A stretch of DNA of 64,000 nucleotides from Symbiodinium natans (lineage: Eukaryota; Sar; Dinophyceae; Suessiales; Symbiodiniaceae), in the NCBI GenBank assembly GCA_905221605.1, contig CAJNDS010002393.1:1-64000 (forward strand), in the 5' to 3' direction. The notes beneath the pieces were generated by a model. It saw nothing but the letters and a program-made list of their open reading frames with translations. It searched no databases and was not told the origin of the DNA. This document shows positions 19,555 to 29,638 of the stretch, in pieces. How positions within the stretch are numbered: position 1 is the first letter of the stretch; each line of letters opens with the position of its first letter. Both the position numbers and the translations under genes were made by a program.

Positions 19555-19725
19555 CCTAAGCCCTAAAGCCTAGACCCTAGACCCTAAACCCTAAACCCTA
19601 AACCCTAAACCCTAAACCCTAAACCCTAAACCCTAAACCCTAAACCCTAAGCCCCAAACCCCAAACCCCAAGCCCCAAGCCCCAAGCCCCAAGCCCCAAG
19701 CCCTAACCCTAAACCCAAAACCCTA
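19555..19725 (+). repeat. CCCTAAA array ending in CCCCAAG variants
   Basis: Canonical copies followed by CCCCAAA and CCCCAAG blocks. Confidence 0.85.
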
Positions 19726-19912
19726 AGGGTTGAAGGGTTGTCGGCTGTAGGTTCAGGCCCAAGAACCCAATTCCCAGCATGCGATGTCGGTTCTCCATAC
19801 AAGAAAACTCCAAGTTTGTACGAACAGGGGAGAGGAGCACGATAGGGCGTAGGGTCTAGGGTTTAGGGTTGAGGGTTTAGGGTTTGCGGGGAAACATGGG
19901 TCCCTATGAAAG

Positions 19913-20022
19913 ACCGCTCACGTTCAACCCCCTCATGCACTCCCGGTGTGTCCTTTCACGGCTGGGCCACGCCTGGTTGCCGAGGCTATGCAGACAACAA
20001 CTGCGCCAGCTGCCCAGTTGTG
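19913..20022 (+). CDS. Possible Cys-rich exon
   Basis: Phase 1 after TGAAAG stays open for about 36 codons and includes SFHGWATPGCRGYADNNCA and SCP. GW-x-x-PGC and NNCASC recall the EGF second half, but no paralogue confirms the borders. Confidence 0.4.
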
Positions 20023-20278
20023 GGTTTAGGGTTTAGGGTTTAGGGTGTTAGGGTGTTAGGGTTTTAGGGTTTTAGGGTTTTAGGGTTTTAGGGTTTTAGG
20101 GTTTTAGGGTTTTAGGGTTTTAGGGTTTTAGGGTTTTAGGGTTTTAGGGTTTTAGGGTTTTCGGGTTTTAGGGTTTTAGGGTTTTAGGGTTTTAGGGTTT
20201 TAGGGTTTTAGGGTTTTAGGGTTTTAGGGTTTTAGGGTTTTAGGGTTTTAGGGTTTTAGGGTTTAGGGTTTAGGGTTC
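20022..20278 (+). repeat. TTTTAGGG octamer array
   Basis: About 27 near-perfect copies of the octamer TTTTAGGG (the telomere unit of Chlamydomonas reinhardtii), bordered on both sides by the heptamer TTTAGGG. Confidence 0.95.
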
Positions 20279-20559
20279 TGTTTTTCAGGGAAGCACCCTC
20301 TAACCCCTTTACCTGCGACCCTTTGTGTAGACCCTGGGATGTTCGGATGACTTAGGGGATCCGGCACCCCATAAATGCCTTCTTTCGGCTTAACACGCCA
20401 AACCCAGACAGAAGAAGAGCCGCGGTGCCCAAAAACCTGAGGCGAATTGCCTGAGGCTCACGTCCAATTACTAGGCACCGAAATCCCAAGCCGGACCCAA
20501 CTAGGGGGTTTAGGGTTTGAAGCTTAGGGTTCAGGGTTTAGGGTTTAGGGTTTAGGTAG

Positions 20560-20607
20560 GCTCCATGAGAATGATGCCAGTTGGCAGTGTCTGAACCTGA
20601 CTTCCTA
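20560..20607 (+). CDS. Possible exon
   Basis: Phase 2 after GTAG: LHENDASWQCLNLTS before a stop in the intron. One cysteine and one sequon. TTTAGGG array directly upstream, against the usual polarity. Confidence 0.35.
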
Positions 20608-20777
20608 ATTCAGGGAAGTGGGGAGTCAGGTACCCCAAGCCCAAATCCTAGACCCCGATACGCTCCCTTGAAGGGTTTAGGGTTTGCGGTTTCGGGTTCA
20701 TGGTTTAGGGTTCCTAGTTCCCTTAACGGGACCTCCAAAGAAGGACGGTGAGACCTTTTTGCCCTTTGCCATGCCAG

Positions 20778-20830
20778 GACATCGACCACCACGAGGGAAA
20801 CTGTCGTCGCCGAGGTTGCAGCCGGTGTTG
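20778..20830 (+). CDS. Possible Cys exon
   Basis: Phase 0 after TGCCAG: DIDHHEGNCRRRGCSRCW. Three closely spaced cysteines; borders approximate. Confidence 0.4.
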
Positions 20831-21084
20831 GGTTTAATTTAGAGTCCAGGGTTTAGGGTTTAGGGTCTAGAGTTTAGGCCGAGTAGTGCCCTCACGCAAC
20901 AGAGTGAGTTGCAAAGCACTTGGACTTTCTTGCTCTCATTGAACGTCGGTGTTCAACAGCCGCTCGAACCCCCAAGTCCGAAACCCTAAACCCCAAACCC
21001 TAAACCCTTGGCATCCCCGACCCTGAATCCCTTCAAGACCTCAGGCCCGAAAGGTTTCGGAGATCAAGAAGGGTGCTTGCAAGG

Positions 21085-21170
21085 GTTTAGGGTTTAGGGT
21101 TTAGGGTTTAGGGTTTAGGGTTTAGGGTTTAGGAATGTTTAGGGTTTGGGGTTTAGGGTTTAGGGTTTGG
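21085..21170 (+). repeat. TTTAGGG array
   Basis: About eleven G-strand copies immediately upstream of the exon at 21181, one of the orientation exceptions. Confidence 0.85.
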
Positions 21171-21180
21171 TGTCGAAGAG

Positions 21181-21237
21181 GCTGCGTTCAACGTCTCCAA
21201 CGCCTCCAACGGCTCGGAGGACCTCGGCCAGTTTAGC
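21181..21237 (+). CDS. Asn-rich exon with N-glycosylation sequons
   Basis: Phase 0 after GAAGAG: AAFNVSNASNGSEDLGQFSR. Three sequons (NVS, NAS, NGS) in eight residues suggest an extracellular linker. Confidence 0.5.
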
Positions 21238-21447
21238 CGCTTCTAGCACCAGCTGCGGGTTCAGGGCTTGAGGTGTAGGGTTTAGGGTTTAGGGCTTAGG
21301 GTTTAGGGTTTAGGGTTTAGGGTTTAGGGTTTGGGGTTTAGGGGGTCATCAAGAGAGCTTGCAACGCAATACTCATGGGTTGCCGCTGGGACCCTGACTC
21401 GCGAGCAGCCCCTGGACTCGACATGGCTGACCCGAAGCCCTGCCACC

Positions 21448-21570
21448 CTAAACCCTAAACCCTAAACCCTAAACCCTAAACCCTAAACCCTAAACCCTAA
21501 ACCCTAAACCCTAAACCCTAAACCCTAAACCCTAAACCCTAAACCCTAAACCCTAAACCCTGAACCCCAA
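21448..21570 (+). repeat. CCCTAAA array
   Basis: About 17 nearly perfect copies, ending some 15 bases before the exon at 21585. Confidence 0.9.
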
Positions 21571-21584
21571 ATCCCTGTGGGCAG

Positions 21585-21636
21585 GAAGAGGCCATGGACG
21601 GCAACGACACCGACTCTGACTCGCCCGCGTCCAAGG
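21585..21636 (+). CDS. Acidic exon (GNDTDSDSPASK)
   Basis: Phase 0 after GGGCAG: EEAMDGNDTDSDSPASK. Directly followed by GTTTAGGG, so the donor would be the first two bases of a telomere repeat. A CCCTAAA array upstream and a TTTAGGG array downstream make this a clean example of the polarity. Confidence 0.55.
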
Positions 21637-22067
21637 GTTTAGGGTTTAGGGTTTAGGGTTTAGGGTTTAGGGTTTAGGGTTAGGGAATCAGGGTTTTAGG
21701 GTTTAGGGTTCAGGGGTCTGGGGTTTGGGGTTCATGGGATTAGGATTTGAGACTTCGGGGAGGTTTGGTTTGGGGGTTTAGGGTCTTTCCGCTAGGGTCA
21801 TTGGTGACTTCGTGGGGTTTTGAAGGTATGGTAGGCTTCTTCTCGTGGTTTTGTTGGTCTTGAAGGCTTGTTTTGGATGAAGACCAATTAGGCGCAAGGG
21901 AACCTTTGATTTTCCACAACACATTGTCACATCTGCGGGCTCCGTGCTTTATGAGAGTCTAGAAGAGCTGGTGCGGATCCATAAGCAGAGGGTGCGAAGA
22001 GAGAAGCCATGCCGTAGCAGGCCGCTGACACAGTCGCCAGTGCTTCTTTAAAGGGCCTGTGCTTGAT

Positions 22068-22170
22068 AGGGTTTAGGGTTTAGGGTTTAGGGTTTAGGGT
22101 TTAGGGTTTAGGGTTTAGGGTTTAGGGTCTAGGGTCTAGGGTCTAGGGTTTAGGGTTTAGGGTTTAGGGT
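22068..22170 (+). repeat. TTTAGGG array
   Basis: About 14 copies with a block of three TCTAGGG. Confidence 0.85.
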
Positions 22171-22213
22171 TGATCTCTCACCGTCATCTTGTAGCAACGA
22201 TCCTTGCTGCCAG

Positions 22214-22288
22214 GACCATGGAAAACGCCACCACAGGCCTGTGGGGCATGTTCCGACTGCCGCCAGTTGCTTTGCCGCTGGCCGCAGT
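22214..22288 (+). CDS. Possible exon, frame ambiguous
   Basis: After TGCCAG, phase 2 gives TMENATTGLWGMFRLPPVA and phase 1 gives PPQACGACSDCRQLLCRW. Both are open; the phase-1 reading would be Cys-rich. Confidence 0.35.
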
Positions 22289-22515
22289 AGGGTCAGGCTT
22301 CAAGTTGGCTTGGCTTGACGCTACAGCGCAGAAAGACCAAGTCAGCACGCCAGAGCCTGCAAACGTTACGACCCCACTGCCTTCACGACAAAATCACAGC
22401 TCCCCCCTCTTCAAGTCCTACGTGTTACCAACCCCCCCCCCCCCCCCCCCCCCCCACCCTCCGCCCACAAAAGGACCCCGAAATCTCGGAAGCCTCTAAA
22501 TCAGCCCCGGAGCAG

Positions 22516-22570
22516 GCAACAGCAGCACCACCACAACCATCACCATCTCCAGGACCACATGCCCCAAGGG
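22516..22570 (+). CDS. Ser/Thr-rich stalk exon 1
   Basis: Phase 1 after GAGCAG: NSSTTTTITISRTTCPKG. Ends in phase 2 before GTACGC and is continued in phase by TTFTTSSTST at 23129. Start of the first mucin-like stalk. Confidence 0.6.
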
Positions 22571-22577
22571 GTACGCT

Positions 22578-22710
22578 GAATACTAAACCCTAAACCCTAA
22601 ACCCTAAACCCTAAACCCTAAACCCTAAACCCTAAACCCTAAACCCTAAACCCTAAACCCTAAACCCTAAACCCTAAACCCTAAACCCTAAACCCTAAAC
22701 CCTAAACCCT
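22578..22710 (+). repeat. CCCTAAA array
   Basis: About 19 perfect copies directly downstream of a stalk exon. Confidence 0.9.
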
Positions 22711-23128
22711 ATGTCTTAGATAAAAGGAGAGCGCATGGTGAGTACTGTAGGAGCAGGTGCAGGCTAACAGCCACTGCATGACGTAGGGGGCTTCAGGTCC
22801 TTCGCAGGGCCGTAGGGTTTAGGGTTTAGGGTTTACGCAGGGTCAGGGGTTACTGTAGGGTTTAGGGTTTAGGGTTCAGGGTTTAGGGTTTAGGGTAATT
22901 CGTTTGCAGGGTTTGCCTTCAGGGCAGTTGATAGTAGATTCACATCGGGATTCCAAGGAGATGCTCTTTGGTTATTTTTGCTGACTCGTGTATCACTTCT
23001 TCCTACACCCTAAACTCTAAACCATAAGTGCCCTTTGAGCCCTAACAGCCCTTTCTCCCCTGCATGGGTCAGGGTTCTAGGGGTCTAGGGGTCCAGGGTT
23101 CAGGCTTCAGGGGAACGGTCTAAGTCAG

Positions 23129-23171
23129 GACAACCTTCACTACCTCGTCAACTTCCACGTTCTCGACGTCG
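23129..23171 (+). CDS. Ser/Thr-rich stalk exon 2
   Basis: Phase 2 after AAGTCAG: TTFTTSSTSTFSTS. The GC donor at 23172 keeps phase 0 into 23660. Confidence 0.6.
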
Positions 23172-23208
23172 GCCGACCCCTGAGCGGCTCACCATCTAAA
23201 CCCACAAC

Positions 23209-23295
23209 CCTAAACCCTAAACCCTAAACCCTAAACCCTAAACCCTAAACCCTAAACCCTAAACCCTAAACCCTAAACCCTAAACCCTAACCCCG
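23209..23295 (+). repeat. CCCTAAA array
   Basis: About twelve copies inside the stalk intron 23172-23659. The unique piece 23360-23405 could hide a small exon but would break the phase of the stalk. Confidence 0.85.
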
Positions 23296-23659
23296 AAAAC
23301 CCGAAACCCTAACCTTAAACCCTAAGCCCACCTCTAAGTCTTCAACCCCAACCCCCAGGAGAATCGTGGCCGGGCTTGCAGGCTCAAACTCGCATGGAAG
23401 CAAGGTCAGTCAAGGTCCCTTGTTCCCCTGTTTTAGGACACGGATCCCGTTTAAATCCCCCCCCCCCCCCCCCCCTTCGCCCCACCCCGCTGTTTTTCTA
23501 GGTGTCCGGGGCAGCCTTTAGCAGGAAAACAAAGTACCGACTGCCTACGCATCGCACTCCAGGTCGGCAGTGGAGATGCTGGGTTTAGGGTTTAGGGTTC
23601 AGGGTGCAGGGTGCAGGGTCCAGGGTTTAGGGTGTAGGGTTTAGGGTTGGGCATAGCAG

Positions 23660-23710
23660 GCTACCACCAGCACGACCTCGACACGCACGACCTCGTCAAG
23701 CACGCCTCGA
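23660..23710 (+). CDS. Ser/Thr-rich stalk exon 3
   Basis: Phase 0 after TAGCAG: ATTSTTSTRTTSSSTPR. GC donor at 23711. Confidence 0.65.
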
Positions 23711-24497
23711 GCCCGCAATGTTTAGAGCCTTTCAAGGTCTCAGAAGCGCAAGTTTACGAACTGCCTTTGTACCCCAGACATAGAGTGGAATCTCCTTAAA
23801 ATGACCCCACCCAAGCCCTAAACTCTAAACACTAAACCCTAAACCCTAAGTCCTAAACCCTAAAACCCCCCCTAGCGTTCGGCAACCTCCCGTGGTGTAA
23901 GTTGAGTCAGCTTTCGGGTGTCTGCAGACCCACACCTTGGTACACCCTGAGCGAATTGAGCTGCGCAGCCTGCAGTGTAGCTCAGGGTTTTAGGGTTTTG
24001 GGCATAGGGTTTTGGCTTTGCGGTTCAGGGTGTAGGTTCGGCGCTTCACAGAATCACGAAACCATGAACAATTTCACGGGTTGCTTGGAGCCCGAAACCC
24101 ACCTATGTCTGGGGCTTAGGAAACCCCAACCCTAGCCTTGACCCCTAACCCCTTAACCCAGAAACCCTAAGCCCTAACTAAACTCTAAACCCTCAACGCT
24201 CAACCATCAACCCTCAACCCAACACCGAGACCCATCTTTCGTGGGGCACTCCGAAGACCTCCATCCTCACCCTCCCGAACCTTCTGCAGATGCCGATGTC
24301 CACAAAGAGCCCACAGCAGAAGCCACAAGCCCTTTCGGGGCTCAGTGCGGTCTATGGCTTATGGTTTTTTCGGGTTTAGGGTTTAGAGTTTGCCAACAAC
24401 GGGTTCAACCGTTAGCCTCGAAACCTCACAACCCCCCCCCCCCCGCCCAAAAAAAAACAAAGACAGAATAAATGAATCAAATCCCAGGACAAGCAAG

Positions 24498-24543
24498 TCC
24501 CTGCTGTCCGCCACGAGCTCCTCCTCCACTTCCTCCACGCAGA
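24498..24543 (+). CDS. Ser/Thr-rich stalk exon 4
   Basis: Phase 0 after AGCAAG: SLLSATSSSSTSSTQ plus one base, then a GT donor. The phase-1 end matches the exon at 24611. Between 23711 and this exon I could not place another stalk exon with certainty; 24240-24330 (DADVHKEPTAEATSPF) is a candidate. Confidence 0.6.
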
Positions 24544-24610
24544 GTCACTGGGCCCAATTTGTCTGCATGCGGTTATAGCCTCTTTTTTTGGGAATGCTTC
24601 CGCAGCCCAG

Positions 24611-24643
24611 GCATCTCAAGCACCAGCTCGACCACGACCTCGA
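24611..24643 (+). CDS. Ser/Thr-rich stalk exon 5
   Basis: Phase 1 after GCCCAG: ISSTSSTTTS plus one base before a GC donor at 24644. Joined to 24827 in phase (A|GT = Ser). Confidence 0.6.
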
Positions 24644-24666
24644 GCCGCTTGCATAGGATGTGAGAC

Positions 24667-24783
24667 TGCCCCGTAGAACCCCCTTCAAATAGTACCGGGT
24701 CATTCTTAGGAACCCCTGAAGGGCTAAGGGGATCTGCTTTTTGGATCCTCCGAGGGGACAGAGGGAGGTCCTGGGATGTCTTG
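24667..24783 (+). mobile_element. Dispersed element, family D, copy 2
   Basis: Lies inside the 183-bp intron 24644-24826 and resembles 14443-14580, sharing GGGTCATTCTTAGGAACCC and flanks. It makes up most of that intron. Confidence 0.45.
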
Positions 24784-24826
24784 TGCGTTGGTGATCGGGT
24801 GTGAGGGTGGAGCTGCGCAGCTTCAG

Positions 24827-25163
24827 GTTCAACGTCGAGCCATTCCATCACAAGCACCAGCAGCAGCAGTTCCATGAGCACGACCACCAGCGCCACTTCT
24901 ACAAGCTCCACAACCAGCAGCACCTCCAGCCGATCCACCACCAGCACCAGCACGACGCGGTCCAGCAGCACCACGACATCCTCCAGCACCACCAGCTCCT
25001 CTTCCTCGACCTCCAGCACCACTTCCACCAGCCGCACTTCAACCAGCAGCTCATCCACGTCCACCTCGAGCACAAGCTCCACTAGCTCCACCAGCACCAA
25101 CACCAGCACCACCTCAACGACCACCGAGACCCAAACCAGCACTGTGACCACAACCACCAGCAG
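24827..25163 (+). CDS. Large Ser/Thr-rich stalk exon
   Basis: Phase 1 after CTTCAG, then about 112 residues almost entirely Ser and Thr with occasional Arg, Ala and Asn (for example TSATSTSSTTSSTSSRST). This is the longest stalk exon in the window and surely heavily O-glycosylated if secreted. Two donors fit phase 2: GA at 25164, or GT at 25173. The GA choice is preferred because AGCAGGAGCCC is repeated at the acceptor. The antisense ORF is an artefact of this composition. Confidence 0.75.
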
Positions 25164-25467
25164 GAGCCCCAGGTGATTTTAGGGACCATCTTAATACACA
25201 CATCTTCTCTACCTTCACTCTCTCTCTCTCTCTATATATATACATATACAGATACGCATGTTAGGATTTCAGGGTTTAGGCCGAGGCTGATGCTTCCAGG
25301 AAAGACTGGTCTCCGCTGCTTGAGTTGTTGTAGGTCTAGGGTTTAGGGTAACCACCCGTCTCCCCAAACTGCTAAGGAACCTAAGCGATGTTACCAGAAT
25401 AAGGGCACCGTACGGTTTTCCATACAACCCCCTTTGGTAACTTCGTTAAGTTCCTTAGCAGTAGCAG
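25164..25467 (+). other. Intron with duplicated target and nested hairpin
   Basis: Bounded by the direct repeat AGCAGGAGCCC at both ends. Contains TC and AT microsatellites (25216-25252), a few TTTAGGG copies, and the hairpin 25368-25462 close to the acceptor. Confidence 0.55.
25368..25462 (+). mobile_element. MITE-like inverted repeat, family G
   Basis: Arms ACTGCTAAGGAACCTAAGCG and CGTTAAGTTCCTTAGCAGT; the pairing extends through GTTACCA/TGGTAAC to about 28 bp with a few mismatches; 95 bp in total. Confidence 0.65.
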
Positions 25468-25570
25468 GAGCCCAGAAACCCTCTACTCCACCGCAGATTC
25501 TTCGATGTCCATGGTCAACGTCAGTGACCTGGAGCTCTGCATTGATGCCTGTAAGGACGGGAAAAGCGCA
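25468..25570 (+). CDS. PAN/apple-like Cys exon
   Basis: Phase 2 after AGCAG: SPETLYSTADSS, then NVSDLELCIDACKDGKSAV. L-x-x-C-x-x-x-C-x-x-G resembles the central helix of PAN/apple domains (compare ECADLCGAPG at 35103). Follows the Ser/Thr stalk in phase. The 3' end is approximate (GC or GT donors at 25568-25572). Confidence 0.5.
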
Positions 25571-25597
25571 GTCTTGGGCCCTCCCTCCCCTGATGCC

Positions 25598-25716
25598 TAG
25601 AGTCCTTAAGGGAGATGGGTTCATGTAGACCTTAAACGAGCTTATAGGGAACGTTGGGTTCCAGAACCCTCCCTGAACCGAGGTCGCTTAAGGACCCTAT
25701 AACACTTTATTTTTTT

Positions 25717-25752
<36 letters not shown>

Positions 25753-26742
25753 ACACTTGCTTGGACACCCCCGAAGGCGCGAGCCAGAAGGTTACAATCT
25801 TGCACATCCTCGCTCTCATGTTGCCCCGAAGATGGTCTCGACGAATTTCATCGTCATTGTCCTCATTGTGATCATGCACCCTTCATGAAGACACATGGAC
25901 AAGGATGTTGCACAACATCTAAAGCTTTCAACCAAGATGATCGGCATGCACACACCCTCTCAGAGAGGGATCAATGTGGCGGGTTTCGCAAAAAAATCGC
26001 ATACGATCAGCGTGAATCCGAGTGACACCGAGCGAAGAGGCACAAACAACGTCGTGATGAACAAGCGTCAACGCCAAGTGGGCCAAGTGCCCCACTGTTC
26101 GTCAGAGATACATCGTTGCTGAATAACATCACCAATGCTCTGCACCTCTACTACTTGCTGAAGAACCCCCACCAACACACACAAAACCTTTTCTTCCTGG
26201 TAGGGGTCTTCTATGGATGAGCATCTTTGATTTTTTTGGGGGGTTCTTGCGCAAATAGCAGATTGGGGAAGCCTACCGAGCTTCGCTCACGAACAGGAAA
26301 TGCGATCTATCCGTGCTGCTGACTTGCGTACGCCCATCGACGACGATTGCTTGAAGTAAAATGCGCCCACGGATGAGATAGCTAGTTGTCAAGGGTGTTT
26401 GCCGACGGTGAACACGCAGAAGAGGCACCGATAAATCCGGCGAATTCTGCCATTTTTGTTTGACCAGTTGGTCCCTGCCGCCCTTTTATTCAACTCGAAC
26501 TCCCACGATGAGGAGGTATGTGCCCTGCCCAAGGAATCTCATGCTTTCTGGGGACTCAGAAAGCGGCAAGGTGCCCTCTTGGGCTAGGGTTTAGGATTTA
26601 GGGTTTAGGGCTTAGGGTTGAGGGTTTAGGGTGAGGGTATAGGGTTTAGGGTTCAGGGTTCAGGGTTTAGGGATTAATTAGGTAGGGTTTCGGGTTTAGG
26701 GTTCCCTAGATTCTGCCTCTCTCCGCCGCCCTCGCTCTCGCC
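25598..26742 (+). other. Long stretch without a recognised gene
   Basis: Holds an inverted pair AGTCCTTAAG/CTTAAGGACC near 25604-25695, a TC microsatellite (25721-25747), and open but uncharacterised plus-strand frames at 25777-26025 and 26040-26210. A possible small exon is VCALPKESHAFWG at 26516-26575. TTTAGGG variants occupy 26583-26705. Confidence 0.35.
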
Positions 26743-27040
26743 CCTAAACCCTAAACCCTAAACCCTAAACCCTAAACCCTAAACCCTAAACCCTAAACCC
26801 TAAACCCTAAACCCTAAACCCTAAACCCTAAACCCTAAACCCTAAACCCTAAACCCTAAACCCTAAACCCTAAAAACCCTAAACCCTAAACCCTAAACCC
26901 TAAACCCTAAACCCTAAACCCTAAACCCTAAACCCTAAACCCTAAACCCTAAACCCTAAACCCTAAACCCTAAACCCTAAACCCTAAACCCTAAACCCTA
27001 AACCCTAAACCCTAAACCCTAAACCCTAAACCCTAAACTC
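26743..27040 (+). repeat. Long CCCTAAA array
   Basis: About 42 copies of CCCTAAA with a single interruption (AAAAACCC near 26875). One of the two longest arrays in the window, ending 16 bases before the acceptor of 27056. Confidence 0.95.
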
Positions 27041-27055
27041 CCTTTGGACATCCAG

Positions 27056-27112
27056 GATGCCATGCTTGCATTCTGGCGAAACAGCTCCCAGAATGTCAGT
27101 CCCGTGCTCAGG
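27056..27112 (+). CDS. Exon with clustered sequons
   Basis: Phase 0 after CATCCAG: DAMLAFWRNSSQNVSPVLR. Two N-glycosylation sequons (NSS, NVS) indicate an extracellular segment. CCCTAAA upstream, TTTGGGG/TTTAGGG downstream. Confidence 0.55.
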
Positions 27113-27349
27113 GTTTGGAGGGGCACCTTTAGTTGGGTTCAGGGTTTGGGGTTTGGGGTTTGGGGTTTAGGGTTTAGGGTTTAGGGTTTAGGGTCTGGGG
27201 TTTAGGGTTAAGGTTTTCGGGTTGAGGGTTTAGAGTTCTGGGAGCCTTGCCTCCCGATTTCTTGAGGGCCTCAGACCCCGAACCCGAGACACCAGCTAGC
27301 GACCCCTTGTAGGCACACGTCTTGTGCCGTCCACACCCCCCCACCCCAG

Positions 27350-27433
27350 CCTGTGCCAAGAGAAGCATGCCAGAAACTGGATCAGGATCTGTGCCTTGCT
27401 TATGCAGACTTGTTCAAGAATGAAACGTTGCAA
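27350..27433 (+). CDS. Exon with two Cys
   Basis: Phase 0 after CCCCAG: PVPREACQKLDQDLCLAYAD, then LFKNETLQ with one sequon, before GTCAGA. C-Q-K-L-x6-C may belong to a PAN-like helix. Confidence 0.5.
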
Positions 27434-27791
27434 GTCAGATTCTCATGAAGGCGATGAGCAACTGGAAGCGGTACACTCTCAACCACCAACGGGCCCGCAA
27501 GCCCCTTGCCCAAGTCCAATGCGAAGCCTTCTAAACCCTAAACCCTAAGCCCTAAACCTAAACCCTAAACCCTGACCCCTAAACCCCTGTATCTTCGAAC
27601 CCCCAAGATGCCCTCCGCGCCCTCAACCCCTGAAACCTTACGCATGTCGGGTTTTGGGTCGGCCATACTTTGAGTTCAGCTGCCAACCTGACTGGAGTTT
27701 AGGGTTTAGGGTTTAGGGTTCAGGGTTTAGGGTTTAGGGTTTGGGGTTTGGGGTTTAGGGTTTAGGGTTCAAGCCGCCATTTCGGATTCAG

Positions 27792-27866
27792 GTGCCAACC
27801 TGACTGCTTCCCTGGCACTGGCCTGCTTGAAGCAGTGCACGGCAGGGGCCCTGGGCATCGCTCAGG
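27792..27866 (+). CDS. Exon with PAN-like helix
   Basis: Phase 1 after ATTCAG: ANLTASLALACLKQCTAGAL, then GIAQ. L-A-C-L-K-Q-C parallels ELCIDAC at 25468. Ends before GTTTAGGG. Confidence 0.5.
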
Positions 27867-28343
27867 GTTTAGGGTTTAGGGTTTAGGGCTTCGGGTTTAG
27901 GGTTTAGGGTTTAAGGTTTAGGATTTAGGGTTTAGGGTTTAGGGTGTTCGGCGTTGGGGTGTTTGAGCTTTAGGGTCTTCGGGCTGTAGGGTTATAGGGC
28001 TTTGGGGATTTTTGGGGCCTTTGGCAAAAGGCTTTCAGGCTTGTCGGGAGGTCCGCAGGTCAGGGTTCTAGGAAAGTTTGGGTTAGTAGGGGTTTGCGGA
28101 GGGTCGGCTTTGAGGGTTGGGCCGCTGTGCATTTGGATTTAGGGCTTAGGGTTTGTGAGCATCTGCGAAATTGGGAGGTGTAAAGTGGAGCGAGCGTTTA
28201 AGAAGTTTCGTGGGTGGACATATCCAAAACCCCTCAGCCCCAAACCCCCCTCCACCCTAAACACCCTAAACTGGACCCACACCCCCAGCGCACGGCCCTA
28301 AACCCTAAACCCGAAACCCTAACCTGCAACCCTAAGCCCTGAG

Positions 28344-28414
28344 GCCAACGGCACGGCGTCTGTGCAGCCGGAAGAGCCACCCTCCCGGCTCCGCGTCATC
28401 GGATCTGGCTCTAA
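28344..28414 (+). CDS. Exon, beta-rich, no domain assigned
   Basis: Phase 0 after CCTGAG: ANGTASVQPEEPPSRLRVIG. One sequon; 3' border approximate. Confidence 0.45.
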
Positions 28415-28970
28415 GTGGTTTTTGTTTCCTTCTTTTTTGGGGTTGAATGTTACCCCCTAAACCTAAAACCAACCCGCTAAACCCTGTTAGAGATTTTGGG
28501 TTGTTTGGGCCGGTTTCGGGTTTGGGTGTTTAGTACGGCCTCAGAGCTCTCAGCCATTGGAGGTTTAATGGTGTGTGTGCTTTAGGGCTTCGTCTTTCGG
28601 TCCAACTCCAAGCCCTTTTGATTGCAACCTTGGCGAATGTGTTTGATGTCGAACTTGCCGGTAGTGTTCCCCCTGAAGCTAAGTTTAAGTTCATTCATGG
28701 AATTAGTACGGCAGGGCAGGGGGCTATCAGAATGTTAATCGTTTACAGCAACCGAATACAAAGCATCGAAGACCAGTGGGCTAAGCATGCTTGCCGCACT
28801 GCTTGTTTGAAACGGCGTGAAGAAGAAGCAGGTGATTATCAATTTCTTCTCACAAATCTACCATATGGACTAAAGACTTCAATTTCAATGATCCCCCCCT
28901 TCTCAACTTGGATGATGGAGGTTTCAGTTCTTCCCATCTGCCGGAGAGAGGCAGATGACCTTGCTATCAG

Positions 28971-29064
28971 TCTACATGACGCTGCGGACCCATGCGCTGG
29001 TTCATGTCAACGGGACAATGGTTCTTTCCGGATGCATGACCGATGCCACAAGCCCCAAGCCTGC
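28971..29064 (+). CDS. Exon, beta-rich, no domain assigned
   Basis: Phase 1 after TATCAG: YMTLRTHALVHVNGTMVLSG, then CMTDAT. The overlapping 170-codon ORF from 28573 is in another frame and shows no domain. A TTTAGGG array follows. Confidence 0.45.
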
Positions 29065-29589
29065 GGTCTAGGGTTTAGGGTTTAGGGTTTAGGGTTTGGG
29101 GTTTAGGGTTTAGGGTTGAGGATTTAGGGTTTAAAGTGTAGGGTTTAGGGTTTAGGGGTGTTCAGGTATGGTTCAAGGCTTGGGTTTTGGGCCTAATCCC
29201 TAAACTTGGGAACCTGAACCAAACCGGCAGCCAAAGCTGTTTAGGGTTTAGAGTTTTGGAACCGCAAACCCGCTGATTCGACATAACATTCCAACACTAA
29301 GGACTTTATACATCTAGGCACGGCAAGTAAGTACGCGCAAGCACGTCAGTCCATACATTGGGGGGGGGACTTTGGGGATGGGCCAACATCAGGGAGGACT
29401 TCGTCCCACAACCGCTGACCCTCATACCGCCAGCCGCTAGTTTAGGTTTGCTCCGTGCACCCTCACGTCAGGCCCGACGCCCCAAACCCTAATCCTAAAC
29501 TCTCAACCCTAAACCCTAAGCTGTAAACCCCAAACCCTAAACCCTAAGCCCTAAACCCTAAACCCTAAACCCGACACCCTAAACCCTAG

Positions 29590-29638
29590 GTTCTGCTCCG
29601 TGCTGGATGTCACCGTGCTGCGGGTCGACTCGCTCCTA
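29590..29638 (+). CDS. Short exon (FCSVLDVTVLRVDSLL)
   Basis: Phase 2 after CCCTAG, where the acceptor is provided by a CCCTAAA-type repeat variant (CCCTAG). Beta-strand pattern with one Cys. Confidence 0.4.

Noticed and set aside
24573-25157. Minus-strand ORF of 194 codons, Val/Leu-rich
   Set aside because: It is the antisense of the Ser/Thr exon at 24827; the plus strand joins in phase to neighbouring stalk exons.
25654-26122. Cys/His-rich ORF as zinc finger or transposon protein
   Set aside because: Frame is open but C/H spacing fits no known finger, and no second conserved block or terminal repeats were found.
28573-28970. 170-codon ORF as a single-exon gene
   Set aside because: No domain or repeat support. 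Its 3' part overlaps a better-supported exon in another frame.
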